52,694 nt of DNA from Candidatus Baldrarchaeum yapensis (GTDB taxonomy: Archaea; Asgardarchaeota; Baldrarchaeia; Baldrarchaeales; Baldrarchaeaceae), in assembly GCA_016840465.1 (NCBI GenBank), contig JAEOSH010000009.1:1-52694 (forward strand), read 5' to 3'. The position numbers and the translations under genes are program-made. Below the pieces are notes generated by a model. It was not told the DNA's origin. It made no database searches and was given only the letters and a program-made list of their open reading frames with translations. This document shows, one piece after another, positions 10,106 to 20,119 of this stretch; position 1 is the stretch's first letter; the number at the start of each line of letters is the position of its first letter.

Positions 10106-10215
10106 CCTTTCTGTACAGTTTTTTGATCCTCATCCTTACAATTTCTAACCGTACGTTTTAATAAAGGTGTATCGATGAGGTTGTTTGTTACAGAGTAATC
10201 GGAGGGTGTAAACGC

Positions 10216-10725
10216 GTGGCATCTTTAAAAAAGGGCATGGTTCATAGAAAGGGTTCAATTTCGCTGATGGACGTGCTGAATGCCGTCCGCGCAAATCCGG
10301 AACTTTACAAAGCGGGCGCAATAGTCTGCTTTATCGGAATAGTTAGGGGTATCGGGAAGGATGGCAGTAAAGTGAAGAAATTGGAGATAGAGGCCGCAGA
10401 AGAAGAGGCGAATGAGGTGCTTTCTGAAATTTGCGAGAAGCTCATGGCAAGAGATGGCATCGTTGATGTACACATTCATCACTTCTTTGGGGAATTTGAG
10501 GTCGGCGAGGATTTAGTTTACGTGGTCATCGCCGGGAGAAGTAGAAAAGACGTCTTCAGGGCGCTAAAGGACGCCGTTGAGATGTATAAGAGTGAGGCAC
10601 CTCTCTGGAAGAAGGAGTATACGGAAAAAGGAGAATATTGGGTTATTGAGAAACATGGAGAAGAACACTCTCACTCGAGCGACGACCCACATTTAGGACA
10701 GAAGGATGCGCCAGGCGGGACATAG
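10216..10725 (+). CDS. moaE: molybdopterin synthase catalytic subunit MoaE
   Basis: AGAIVCFIGIVRGIGKDGSKVKKLEIEA...VHIHHFFGEFEVGEDLVYVVIAGRSRKDVFRALKDAVEMYKSEAPLWKKEYTEKGEYWV. Confidence 0.88.
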   Translation: MASLKKGMVHRKGSISLMDVLNAVRANPELYKAGAIVCFIGIVRGIGKDGSKVKKLEIEAAEEEANEVLSEICEKLMARDGIVDVHIHHFFGEFEVGEDLVYVVIAGRSRKDVFRALKDAVEMYKSEAPLWKKEYTEKGEYWVIEKHGEEHSHSSDDPHLGQKDAPGGT

Positions 10726-11111
10726 GACCCGCAGTACGGGCAAAACCTTTGCTCTTCTATTATTCTTAATATGCCCGTGTTGACATCGAATTCGGCCTTC
10801 AGGAGACCCTCTGCCCTCAAATCTAGGATTACTCTGCGCAGATCCTTGATTCTGATTCTCAACTCCCGTGCGAGGCTTTCTAGGGATACTGTCTTGTAGG
10901 TTGTGATGGTATTGAGCACGAGATTCTTAATTTTCCTGTCCTCATAATACTTTCTCACCATATCCACAAATAAGAACGCGGCAAGTACTACGAACCAGCT
11001 GGTTCCAGGGAAGTCCGCGAACCAGCTCAATAACCCCCATACGAGGAACATTACCGCGGCCCCAAACTCGCTTAGATATTCTCCGTGGTAATGTAGTCTC
11101 CTAGGTGCCAT
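10671..11111 (-). CDS. membrane protein with winged-helix-like region and C-terminal zinc ribbon
   Basis: Two TM segments, ...SLESLARELRIRIKDLRRVILDLRAEGLLKAEF..., CPYCGSYVPPGASFCPKCGSSLE. Confidence 0.55.
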   Translation of the reverse strand: MAPRRLHYHGEYLSEFGAAVMFLVWGLLSWFADFPGTSWFVVLAAFLFVDMVRKYYEDRKIKNLVLNTITTYKTVSLESLARELRIRIKDLRRVILDLRAEGLLKAEFDVNTGILRIIEEQRFCPYCGSYVPPGASFCPKCGSSLE

Positions 11112-11551
11112 CTCCTACACCCATGCTGACGTGAACAGACCTCAAGATTGAGTGTGGAGAGATACTTATTAAGTGAACTGTTAGAATTACAACTTTCGTT
11201 GCTAAGAGTAAGACGTCTTTCCGAAGATCGCAGAGACGATTAACTTCTAAAAGGAGTATTTGCAACAAATTTTCCGTGGGTTTGCGCGACTTAAGCGGTC
11301 GAGCGGGAACAATAACCATTTGTTAGTGATGATGCACTGATAATGCCACCTTTGCGACTTGCACATCTCCCCATTGAGGTTATTACCGACTTTTTGGCAC
11401 ATTCCCTATTATGAAGTCTCTACAATTTAAGGAAAAATTATCGTCATTAGTCGGAAAAATATTATGTAAAATCTACAATATTTGGAAGAAAAATATCCTT
11501 AAAATACGTTAATGTGAAAGGATTATTAAATGTGAAAATGGGGGATAAGTA

Positions 11552-12580
11552 ATGACGGAAGAGAAAGGAATTGCGGTCAGCAGGAAGAAGTTGCTGGCGT
11601 TTTTAGTAGTGATTCTGGTATGTTCGTTGTCCGTGGCAGGATATGTTATCTACACTATGTACTTTACGTATGATGTGAGGATTGCCTTTCTCACGAAGGA
11701 TATACATCATCTTCCACTGATAATTGCGATAAAGAAGGGATGGTTTGAGGAGTATGGAATTAAGGCGGTGTTCTATGAGTATCCCAATGGTATGGCCGAG
11801 ATGACGGCGTTTGGATCCAACGAAATAGATATGGGTTACTTGGGTATAGCACCGGCTCTCAACAAGAGGCTTAACGAGGGAATCAGGGTTATAATCGTCG
11901 CCGCTGTGAACGTTAACGGAAGTGCTATAGTGGTTGCGAGAAATTTAGGCATCAACTCGCTGGAGGATCTTAAAAACAAGCTTGAAGCCGGAGGGAAAAT
12001 AGCCCATCCGGGTTGGGGCACTGTCCAACATTTCCTGCTAACGCGTGCGTTAACAAGTGTGGGTATGAGCGTTGACAGAATAAACAAGAAAAGTGTTCCT
12101 ATGAGACCGGGAGATATGGAAGTAAAGCTTCATATAGGCGAAATAGTCGGGTTCATTGCATGGGAGCCCTTCTGTGCGAAGGCCGTTGTTGAGGGCGGTG
12201 CCAAATATTTGATTCTCAGTGGGGAAATCTGGAAGAACCATCCATGCTGTGTGATAGCGGTGCATGAGAACTTTTACAGGGAGCACCCCGATATTGTAAG
12301 GAAAGTTTTAGAGATACATGTAAAGGCCGTGGAATGGATTAAAGAGCACTTCGAAGAGGCGGTGAAAATCGCAGTTGAGTGGACCGGAATGAGCGAGGAT
12401 GTCGTCCGATTGGCGTTGCAAAATGTTGCTTACATTTATGTTCCAGACGTTGGGGGAATTAAGGAATACTTAGAACTCCTAATCAACTATGAATACATAA
12501 AGAACCCGCCGGAGAATGTGGATGCGTTCTTAAACGAGTTCATAAACACAACAATTTTAGAAAGTCTGGTGGGCGAGTGA
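11552..12580 (+). CDS. ABC transporter substrate-binding protein, NitT/TauT (SsuA/THI5-like) type
   Basis: IAFLTKDIHHLPLIIAIKKGWFEEYGIKAVFYEYPNGMAEMTAFGSNEIDMGYLGIAPAL; followed by permease and ATPase. Confidence 0.82.
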   Translation: MTEEKGIAVSRKKLLAFLVVILVCSLSVAGYVIYTMYFTYDVRIAFLTKDIHHLPLIIAIKKGWFEEYGIKAVFYEYPNGMAEMTAFGSNEIDMGYLGIAPALNKRLNEGIRVIIVAAVNVNGSAIVVARNLGINSLEDLKNKLEAGGKIAHPGWGTVQHFLLTRALTSVGMSVDRINKKSVPMRPGDMEVKLHIGEIVGFIAWEPFCAKAVVEGGAKYLILSGEIWKNHPCCVIAVHENFYREHPDIVRKVLEIHVKAVEWIKEHFEEAVKIAVEWTGMSEDVVRLALQNVAYIYVPDVGGIKEYLELLINYEYIKNPPENVDAFLNEFINTTILESLVGE

Positions 12581-13431
12581 TTCATAAAACCCTATGCGTT
12601 AAAATTGGTGATAAAATGGCGTCTGAGCGCATCAAGTACATAGCAGGCATTGGCGATTTGCTTTTATCAATCATGACAATCGTGCTTGCAGTAATTTTTT
12701 GGCATACACTTGCACTTTATCTCACATTTACCGGTTTACCGTATCTGCCGACGCCCATTGAGGCTTTCAGAGCCTTCCTGCTATCATTTGTAGAGAGAGA
12801 TCTCTGGGGGCACACAATTATCGATCATTGTATTGCGAGTTTGGAAAGAGTGGGACTGGGATTTGCAATTGCATTCGTCACTGCAGTTCCGTTAGGACTT
12901 ATCATGGGATGGTTTCGCAGTGTTAGAGTTGCCGCGTACCCAATTGTGGAAGTGCTGAGATACATACCCCCCATAGCGTGGATCCCCTTTTCAATACTCC
13001 TATTTAGGGTGACGCTGTTCTCGAGCGCGTTCATAGTATGGATAGGGGCGTTCTTTCCCATTCTTCTTAATACTATTGCGAGTACGAGGAATATTGGGAG
13101 AGCTCAGTTGGAAGTTGCAGTTCTGATGGGGGCTGGAAGAAAAGATCTCATGTTTAAGATAGTGGTGCCAGCAGCCCTTCCAGGAATAATCACAGGCGTG
13201 AGAGTGGGGCTTGGCGTTGGATGGATGTGTGTAATAGCAGCCGAGTTTGTCGGAGTTCCTGAGGGGCTAGGACTCGGGTATTATGTTTGGACGATGGCGG
13301 CGATAGGAAGATATGCGGAGATGGTAGCGGGAATGCTCATGATAGGGATCATAGGTTTATTGATGAATTATGCAATTTTGTTCGTGGAAAGAAGGATCCT
13401 TCGGTGGCGTGAAGAGGTTGCCGGGTACTAG
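12577..13431 (+). CDS. ABC transporter permease, NitT/TauT type
   Basis: Membrane protein with EAA-like loop EVAVLMGAGRKDLMFKIVVPAALPGIITGVRVGLGVGW. Confidence 0.82.
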   Translation: MIHKTLCVKIGDKMASERIKYIAGIGDLLLSIMTIVLAVIFWHTLALYLTFTGLPYLPTPIEAFRAFLLSFVERDLWGHTIIDHCIASLERVGLGFAIAFVTAVPLGLIMGWFRSVRVAAYPIVEVLRYIPPIAWIPFSILLFRVTLFSSAFIVWIGAFFPILLNTIASTRNIGRAQLEVAVLMGAGRKDLMFKIVVPAALPGIITGVRVGLGVGWMCVIAAEFVGVPEGLGLGYYVWTMAAIGRYAEMVAGMLMIGIIGLLMNYAILFVERRILRWREEVAGY

Positions 13432-14197
13432 AGTTAAAATCCGTGTAAAAAACGTAAGCAAGTCGTTTATTGGGGAGTTCGGGGAGAGAATAGATGCATT
13501 ACATAACGTCACCTTTGATGTGTATGAGAACGAGTTCTTCTGCATTCTGGGTCCAAGTGGATGCGGTAAGACAACGCTCCTCAGGATAATTGCGGGGCTG
13601 GAGAGACCGGATACCGGGTACGTGGAGGTCGACGGAAGGAGAGTGAGTGAGCCCTTACGAAGAGTAGGCTATATACCCCAGGATTACAGTTTATTTCCAT
13701 GGCGCACCGTTCTTGGAAATGTGGAGTTCGGTTTAGAGGTTTTAGGAGTCCCGGAGAGGGAGAGGAGGAGAATTGCACAGAAGTACATAGATCTGGTGGG
13801 TTTAAGTGGTTTTGAGAGGCTATTTCCAAAAGAATTGAGCGGTGGGATGAAACAGAAGGTTGCAATAGCGAGAGCATTGGCGATAAGTCCGGTAATGCTC
13901 TTACTCGATGAGCCTTTCGCTGACCTCGATGCGCAGACGAGAATGTATATGCAAAGAGAGATCTTGAGAATTTGGAACGAGGAGCAGATAACTGTACTGT
14001 TTGTAACTCATAGCGTTGAGGAGGCGGTATTTCTTGCGGATAGGATTCTGCTACTGACCGCAAGGCCGGGAAGAGTGAAAAAGATAATTAAAGTCGGTCT
14101 TGAGAGGCCTCGAAGAAGAACTTCGGAGGAGTTCGTTTCCCTAGTTTCCAAAATTTTGCACCTGCTGGAAGAGGAGTTGCACGAGCAACTTGTATAA
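13370..14197 (+). CDS. ABC transporter ATP-binding protein, NitT/TauT type (start probably GTG near 13409)
   Basis: Walker A GPSGCGKTT, signature LSGGMKQKVAIARAL, Walker B LLLDEPFADLD, H-loop FVTHSVEEAVFLADRI. Confidence 0.9.
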   Translation: MQFCSWKEGSFGGVKRLPGTRVKIRVKNVSKSFIGEFGERIDALHNVTFDVYENEFFCILGPSGCGKTTLLRIIAGLERPDTGYVEVDGRRVSEPLRRVGYIPQDYSLFPWRTVLGNVEFGLEVLGVPERERRRIAQKYIDLVGLSGFERLFPKELSGGMKQKVAIARALAISPVMLLLDEPFADLDAQTRMYMQREILRIWNEEQITVLFVTHSVEEAVFLADRILLLTARPGRVKKIIKVGLERPRRRTSEEFVSLVSKILHLLEEELHEQLV

Positions 14198-14353
14198 AGG
14201 AATTGTAGTACTATTGGTTGCGATTGTAACACTTGTTTTTTCGATAACTCTTCTCAAAACGGTTTTTTAGAGGTAAAAATCATAATTCACGTCGTTTATA
14301 AGTGTTTCTTGGAAACGTGATTGTGAGAAGCAGAGGTATTCGGAGGTAGTTGG

Positions 14354-15616
14354 TTGAACAAGCAAGGCAAGGACAAAGGTTTCTTCGTTCCCTCGGAGAA
14401 ATTGATCAACCGCAACATCATGGTCCTCATAATTGGCTGGATCATCTGGTCCCCCTTCTTCGACGCCGTCCGCTATTACGAGCAGTACTATATGGAGGCA
14501 CTGGGGGCATCCTTTCTGATTATAGGAATGATATATGGGGTCTCACAGTTCATATTAGGCATAGTCAGGATTCCTGGTGGATATATTGCGGATAGATATG
14601 GAAGAAAGAGAATTATCGTAGTGATGACATTTATAATATCACTAAGTTATTTGTTGTATGCGCTTGCACCCATGCTTCCGCCGCCTCGCTGGATTTGGGT
14701 CTTCATAGGGGCTATCATTTCAAATGCGGCACTTATATATCAGCCAGCCCTTAATGCAATTATGGCGGATAGTATCACGCCTAAAAAGAGGGGGATAGGG
14801 TATTCTCTTTTAATGTTCCTCCCACACATTTCAAGCATCCCCGTGTATGCACTGGCGGCCTATTTTGCATACCGATATGGATTTCTCGTGGTGACACAAG
14901 CCCTGTATTTTGCGATCGTGATAGGTGGTCTTATTGCAGGCTTTCTTAGATGGAGGTACCTTGAAGAAACGTTGCCACTGCGGAGGGAAATTAGCGAAAA
15001 CAATGGCATCTTTTCACATTATCGGGATGCGTTTTCGGTGATCTACAAAAGGCTTCTTCCATTGCTAATTGTGTTGACACTCTTTTCTTTATCGATGGGA
15101 GCCTCCACCTATTTCTCGCTCTACGCGGTTTATATGCTCAGGCTTGAGAGGGAGTTTTGGGAAGTCGTTGGACTCACGTCCACAATTGCGATGCTCCTAG
15201 TGATGATTCCAGTCGGGATGCTCATCGATAGGATCGGTAGAAAGAACATGATTTTCGTCTCGAGCGTGATGCTCACTCTTGCGTACGTGATGTTTTTGTC
15301 ATTGAGACCGGGTCACTTTATGCTGAGAGTTCTCGTAATATTATCAATTTCCCTCTTTGCTATTTTTAATACGATGTTCATGACAGCGTCACGTGCACTC
15401 GAGGCAGATCTTGCACCTAGGGAGTATAGGGGCAGAATTTCGGCGATAATGAACCTCATATTTACGATTTCTATGTCAATAAGTGTTTTCATCTATGGGT
15501 ATCTCTTCCAATACGTGAGTATGAGGTTACCTCTCATGGTGTCCGCGGCTTCCGTGTTAATAGCTGCATTGATATCCGCGATTGTACTAAAGGAGCCCAC
15601 AAAGAGAGAATTATAG
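14354..15616 (+). CDS. MFS transporter
   Basis: About 12 hydrophobic segments; RIPGGYIADRYGRKRIIV and GMLIDRIGRKNMI motifs. Confidence 0.85.
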   Translation: MNKQGKDKGFFVPSEKLINRNIMVLIIGWIIWSPFFDAVRYYEQYYMEALGASFLIIGMIYGVSQFILGIVRIPGGYIADRYGRKRIIVVMTFIISLSYLLYALAPMLPPPRWIWVFIGAIISNAALIYQPALNAIMADSITPKKRGIGYSLLMFLPHISSIPVYALAAYFAYRYGFLVVTQALYFAIVIGGLIAGFLRWRYLEETLPLRREISENNGIFSHYRDAFSVIYKRLLPLLIVLTLFSLSMGASTYFSLYAVYMLRLEREFWEVVGLTSTIAMLLVMIPVGMLIDRIGRKNMIFVSSVMLTLAYVMFLSLRPGHFMLRVLVILSISLFAIFNTMFMTASRALEADLAPREYRGRISAIMNLIFTISMSISVFIYGYLFQYVSMRLPLMVSAASVLIAALISAIVLKEPTKREL

Positions 15617-15642
15617 GCAGGGCCAAGTTTGCGGATGTCACC

Positions 15643-17034
15643 CTATTGCTTATCGAATTTCTTCATGAACTCCCTGACTATGTCCTCATATGGGTTTTCG
15701 ACTCTGAGGTCTATAACTCGCTTCCCCTTTCTTCCTATCTCGGGGATAGATCCGATCGGTACGAACTTTATGAAGTTGGGGGTAACGCAAATTCCACCGC
15801 CGAGTTTTTGGGCCAGATCCATTATTATTCTCGGGTCCTCCTTCTCGGACTCTATGTACACTTTCAGTATGTCCGTTACTCCGCGTTCATCCTTCTCTAT
15901 AACGCAGAGGTAGTTCCTGATCTCGGGGTGGGCAAATATTGCTCGATCAATGGCGTACGGACTGGTAAGTGTACCTCTTATCTTTATCAGATCATCTTTT
16001 CGATACTTAGGTGGGAGAACTCTCACGAGAGTCCTTCCACAGGAGCACTCATCGAGGATTACCCTAGAGAGGTCACGAGACCTGAATCTTATGGCCACGG
16101 ACCCCGTTCTCGTCATAGTGGTGTATACGAGTTCTCCCTCTTCCCCCTCTCCCACGGGTTCTCCTGTTTTCGGATCCACAACCTCGACGAGAGTGTGATC
16201 CTCAGGCCAGTGTACACCATTCTTTTCCTCACATTCCGCTCCACTTCCCGCCTCAGTAAGCCCATACCCTATCCTTACCTCGGCTCCCCATCTGTCCTCA
16301 AGTCTCTTCCGCACAGTGTCGGGTAGGGGTTCTCCGAGGGCGTATATGAGGCGTATACTCGACTTTGCCGGATCTTTTCCGGTGACTTCTTCGTAGACAT
16401 ATGAGAGTTTGAGTATGAATTGAGGGATTCCTAAGATGACAGTAGGGTTGAATAGTTCGACTAGCCATACGTGTTGCTTCGCGGTTGGCATTTTACCCGC
16501 AGGTATCACGGTCGCCCCGATCTTTCTCGCTCCCTCGTGCAGGCATATACCAGCGAAGAACATTCCATAAGGCGTTGTATTGTGGATAATGTCCTTTTCT
16601 GTTACACCAATGACTCTGAGGTTTCTCGCCTCAAGACTTGTCTGCACCTCTACGTCATTCGCGGTGAATCCCACGATTGTAGGCAACCCGGTGGTGCCGG
16701 AGGTTGTGTGCCAAACTGCTATTTTATCGTCGCATATTACACCTCTGAAGTCACGCGCATAGTCATCCTTTGACGAGAACGGGAGTTTGGGAAGATCCTC
16801 GACCGTTTTTATATCATCGGGGTGAACTCCCGCCTCTTTAAACTTATAATGGTAAGTTCGTGACTTTTCGTAGGCAAGTTTCACAATGTGACGAAGCCTT
16901 TTGTTCTGAAGTTCTCTCAATTCCTTCCGTGGTATTCGTTCCGCGTACTCCATCAGAACCCCCACATATACGTATTGCATTAATAGATCACCATTATTCG
17001 TATATAAATATTTAAGACATAACATGCGTTTCAA
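15643..17034 (-). CDS. phenylacetate-CoA ligase-like AMP-forming ligase (PaaK family); start probably at the internal Met of MEYAERIP
   Basis: LPKLPFSSKDDYARDF, WHTTSGTTGLPTIVGFTANDVE, GYGLTEAGSGAECEEKNGVHWPEDHTLVEVVDPKTGEPV, RSRDLSRVILDECSCGRT. Confidence 0.88.
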   Translation of the reverse strand: MKRMLCLKYLYTNNGDLLMQYVYVGVLMEYAERIPRKELRELQNKRLRHIVKLAYEKSRTYHYKFKEAGVHPDDIKTVEDLPKLPFSSKDDYARDFRGVICDDKIAVWHTTSGTTGLPTIVGFTANDVEVQTSLEARNLRVIGVTEKDIIHNTTPYGMFFAGICLHEGARKIGATVIPAGKMPTAKQHVWLVELFNPTVILGIPQFILKLSYVYEEVTGKDPAKSSIRLIYALGEPLPDTVRKRLEDRWGAEVRIGYGLTEAGSGAECEEKNGVHWPEDHTLVEVVDPKTGEPVGEGEEGELVYTTMTRTGSVAIRFRSRDLSRVILDECSCGRTLVRVLPPKYRKDDLIKIRGTLTSPYAIDRAIFAHPEIRNYLCVIEKDERGVTDILKVYIESEKEDPRIIMDLAQKLGGGICVTPNFIKFVPIGSIPEIGRKGKRVIDLRVENPYEDIVREFMKKFDKQ

Positions 17035-17127
17035 CGATCATTTTTATTGTAAAATACGTATCTATTCGTAAAAAATGTTCATCCTTGTGCACAAAATTTT
17101 CACTGTTCGTGACCCCATTATCTAAGG

Positions 17128-17589
17128 GTGTGCTTCTTGGCGCGACTTCTCACTACAAATGCGGGCGATAGGAGGGTCAGGGCGGTCGGCAGGGTACTCA
17201 TCTATGGAGATTGTGTCGAGGTCATGTGGCCGGAAATATTCAGGCAAATGTGCAAAGGTAGATTTCCGCTGGCGGTATGCCTAGAGAACGAGCATATGAA
17301 CATTGTGGGCTTCAAGCTTGCGACGATGATAAGGATATGCAAGCCGAAGGAGGTTGTGACCCTCACGATAGATGGATCTCCACATTGTGTGCAACTGCAT
17401 ATGATGGTTGAGGAAGTGCGGAAGTTGCTGAAGGATGAGAATACCGTGTTCAGGTACTTTGTTGTGGAGAAAGGGGATCTCATTGAGGTCGATTCAAGGT
17501 GCGTGAGGACTGCACGCTATCTATCGAAGATAAAAAAATTACTTGAAGTTAGCGACAGGAATAATATCGGGATATCACCTCAAAATTAA
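17128..17589 (+). CDS. conserved archaeal-type hypothetical protein
   Basis: Open frame with codon use similar to its neighbours, immediately upstream of thyX; family not recognised. Confidence 0.4.
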   Translation: MCFLARLLTTNAGDRRVRAVGRVLIYGDCVEVMWPEIFRQMCKGRFPLAVCLENEHMNIVGFKLATMIRICKPKEVVTLTIDGSPHCVQLHMMVEEVRKLLKDENTVFRYFVVEKGDLIEVDSRCVRTARYLSKIKKLLEVSDRNNIGISPQN

Positions 17590-17615
17590 AATGATCGTTA
17601 CGAGGAGATCGTGGT

Positions 17616-18350
17616 GTGGTGATGGGTATGAAAGTGGAACTATTGAGGTACACGGCGGATCCCGAGAGATTGATAGCGGCGGCTGCTAAGTCCTGTGCAT
17701 CTAAGAGAACCACGACAGAGCTGCTGGAGAGATTAAGTGATGAAAAGGTTTCGGAGATCGTAAGAGATGTTGTGGATATGGGGCATCTTTCGGTAATAGA
17801 GCACGCATATTTCACCTTCTCGATAGATGGAATATCTAGGGTTACGACCCACCAACTCGTGAGGCACAGGATTGCTTCGTATAGCCAGCAGAGCCAGCGT
17901 TACGTCACGTTAGACGAGGAGAACTTCGTCATTCCACCGACAATAGAGAAGAAGGAGAAGGCGAAGAACCTTTATTTAGAATTTGTGAGAAAGGCCAAGG
18001 AGGCATATGAGAAGCTTTTAGAAATGGGAATACCCCCGGAAGATGCAAGATATGTTGTGCCTCAGGGCATAACAACCCATATAACGGTCACTATGAACGC
18101 ACGAGAATTGCTACATTTCTTTAGGCTTAGATGTTGCTATAAGTCGCAGTGGGAAATAAGGAAACTCGCGTGGAAGATGCTAAAAATTGTGCGTGAGATC
18201 GCACCCGTACTCTTTCATAACGCGGGGCCATCTTGCCTTTCAAATGGCAGATGTCCCGAGAAGAAGTTTCCATGTCCAGTGAAGAAGCTTCTGGAGAGAG
18301 GTAAAAAGAGCAGAGAGGAGATAGAGGATTTCCTAGAAAACACGCCCTAA
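17616..18350 (+). CDS. thyX: FAD-dependent thymidylate synthase ThyX
   Basis: RHRIASYSQQSQRY ThyX motif; H.SVIEHAYFTFSI; C-terminal RELLHFFRLRCCYKSQWEIR. Confidence 0.95.
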   Translation: MVMGMKVELLRYTADPERLIAAAAKSCASKRTTTELLERLSDEKVSEIVRDVVDMGHLSVIEHAYFTFSIDGISRVTTHQLVRHRIASYSQQSQRYVTLDEENFVIPPTIEKKEKAKNLYLEFVRKAKEAYEKLLEMGIPPEDARYVVPQGITTHITVTMNARELLHFFRLRCCYKSQWEIRKLAWKMLKIVREIAPVLFHNAGPSCLSNGRCPEKKFPCPVKKLLERGKKSREEIEDFLENTP

Positions 18351-18445
18351 TTTTTTCCCTTTAAGCATCCACTCCTCCTTCTCACTCGTTTACATTAATG
18401 TATACGCTTAAATCGTAGACGATCTTCATCTACATGGTGTAGGTT

Positions 18446-18667
18446 ATGAAGGTTGTGCTAAGCATTCGAATAGATAAGGAGCTGAAAGAGGCGATGGAGA
18501 AAATCCCTATCAACTGGAGGGAAGAGATCGAGAATTTCATAAGAAGCAAGGTCAGAGACTATCTTAAGAGGAAATTTCTGGAGGAGGCACGAGTTATCAG
18601 GAGTAAGATCCCCGAACTTGAGATTTCTCATGCAACACTGATAAGAGAGGATAGGGATGCCAGATAG
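18446..18667 (+). CDS. VapB-type antitoxin
   Basis: Small basic ORF (VVLSIRIDKELKEAMEKI...) overlapping a PIN toxin gene by a few bases. Confidence 0.7.
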   Translation: MKVVLSIRIDKELKEAMEKIPINWREEIENFIRSKVRDYLKRKFLEEARVIRSKIPELEISHATLIREDRDAR

Positions 18668-19121
18668 AGGGGTTGTTTTGGATTCTTCGGTGATAGCGGC
18701 ATTATTTTTCCCGGAGCCTTTTAGCGCATGGGCCGAGACTGTGATTGAGAATTTTGAGGAATTTTTCACGGCGGACATAGCAGTTGCTGAGGTGTGCAAC
18801 GTTGCCTGGAAAAGGATTCATCTTTTCAAACACCCGAAGGAGAAAGTTATCGATGCGCTCGAAAAGGCCATAAATTTCATAGAGGGAATCTGCCATATCG
18901 TGAAGGCTTCCGATGAGTACCGCAATGCAATCGACATTGCAATAAGAACTGGGATCACTTTTTACGATGCACTCTTTTTGAACATATCTGTTCAGAAGGG
19001 ATTGAAACTTGCAACTCTCGACAAAAAGCTTGTGGGGAGGCTTAAGGACTCAAATTACGAGGATAAACTTCTGCACCCATACATTTCGTCAAGTGCCATT
19101 GGAAAATCCCGGAAGCGATAA
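18657..19121 (+). CDS. VapC-type PIN-domain toxin
   Basis: PIN acidic residues: VVLDSSVIAALF, AVAEVCNVAW, TFYDALFL, ATLDKKL. Confidence 0.8.
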   Translation: MPDRGVVLDSSVIAALFFPEPFSAWAETVIENFEEFFTADIAVAEVCNVAWKRIHLFKHPKEKVIDALEKAINFIEGICHIVKASDEYRNAIDIAIRTGITFYDALFLNISVQKGLKLATLDKKLVGRLKDSNYEDKLLHPYISSSAIGKSRKR

Positions 19122-19246
19122 CATTAGGCTGTCGATTGCTACTAATTGCTGTAACTGGCAATTCCATTTAATCCGTGGTATACGAGTGACTTGTTGCGGA
19201 AAATTTTAGAGTTTATGAGTTCCTCTCAGTTGTTGAGGAGACCTTT

Positions 19247-20119
19247 ATGTCAGGGATATCCTCTGCCGTTGCTGTTATGTTCCCGGTGATAGCTGTTGTG
19301 GGAAGGAAGAATTCTGGGAAGACAACACTAATAGAGAGACTGACAAGCAACCTGACGCGGATGGGATTTCGTGTTGCAACAGCAAAGCACGTCAGTATAC
19401 CTAACTTTTCGATTGATCGTAAGGGAACCGATACATGGCGGCATGGAGAGGCTGGGGCGAATCCTGTCATATGCGTATCAGACGTTGAAATTTGCAGAAT
19501 AGAGAGGGGAGTCTTCCAAAACCCGCTGAATCGCGTATTATCCCTAGTTCCCGCCGATATCGACTTATTACTGCTTGAGGGGTTCTATCGATGGATTGCT
19601 GACAATGAAAACATAGCAAAAATAGTATGCGTAAGGACTGCTGAAGAGTATGAGGAATACAGGTCCTCATGTAAAAATGTTTTGCTGTTCTGCTCAAGGA
19701 AGTCTCTAGACGGAGTGAGTAATATTATTAACATTGATGAGGAGTTCGAGCCCGTTGTTAGGAAAGTCATCGAGTACGTAGAGGAGTTTCAAGCAATAAA
19801 GAGCGTGCTTGAGAAATTGCCTCGGCTCAACTGTAAGAAGTGTGGAAGGGCGTCGTGCATGGAGATGGCGAGAGAGATAGTGAAAGGAACTGCGAGTTTC
19901 TCGGACTGCGTCGTGCTTTCGGAGGAACCCAAAGTGTTACTGAGGGTGGGAAATGTCAACATACCCCTACAGCCCTTCGTTATGGAAATCATTAGGAGGA
20001 CAATCCTAGGAATGATTTCGACGTTGAAGGGGGTGAAGATAAGGGGAGATGAGAGAATACGTCTAGAGGTATTAAGTTGGGAGGGAGAACATGAGCAACG
20101 TGAAGATGAAGGGATTTAA
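19247..20119 (+). CDS. mobB: MobB (Mo-guanine dinucleotide biosynthesis GTPase) with C-terminal PF04060-like 4Fe-4S motif
   Basis: VIAVVGRKNSGKTTLIERLTSNL...TAKHVSIPNFSIDRKGTDTWRHGEAGA plus LPRLNCKKCGRASCMEMAREIVKGTASFSDC. Confidence 0.85.
   Translation: MSGISSAVAVMFPVIAVVGRKNSGKTTLIERLTSNLTRMGFRVATAKHVSIPNFSIDRKGTDTWRHGEAGANPVICVSDVEICRIERGVFQNPLNRVLSLVPADIDLLLLEGFYRWIADNENIAKIVCVRTAEEYEEYRSSCKNVLLFCSRKSLDGVSNIINIDEEFEPVVRKVIEYVEEFQAIKSVLEKLPRLNCKKCGRASCMEMAREIVKGTASFSDCVVLSEEPKVLLRVGNVNIPLQPFVMEIIRRTILGMISTLKGVKIRGDERIRLEVLSWEGEHEQREDEGI

Noticed and set aside
15646-16326. 226-aa plus-strand ORF opposite the PaaK-like gene
   Set aside because: Ser/Tyr/Leu-rich with no motif; antisense to a strong AMP-ligase family match.
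16969-17062. Two ATACGTAT palindromes flanking the PaaK-like gene's promoter
   Set aside because: Short 8-mers in AT-rich DNA; too weak to claim as an operator without comparative data.
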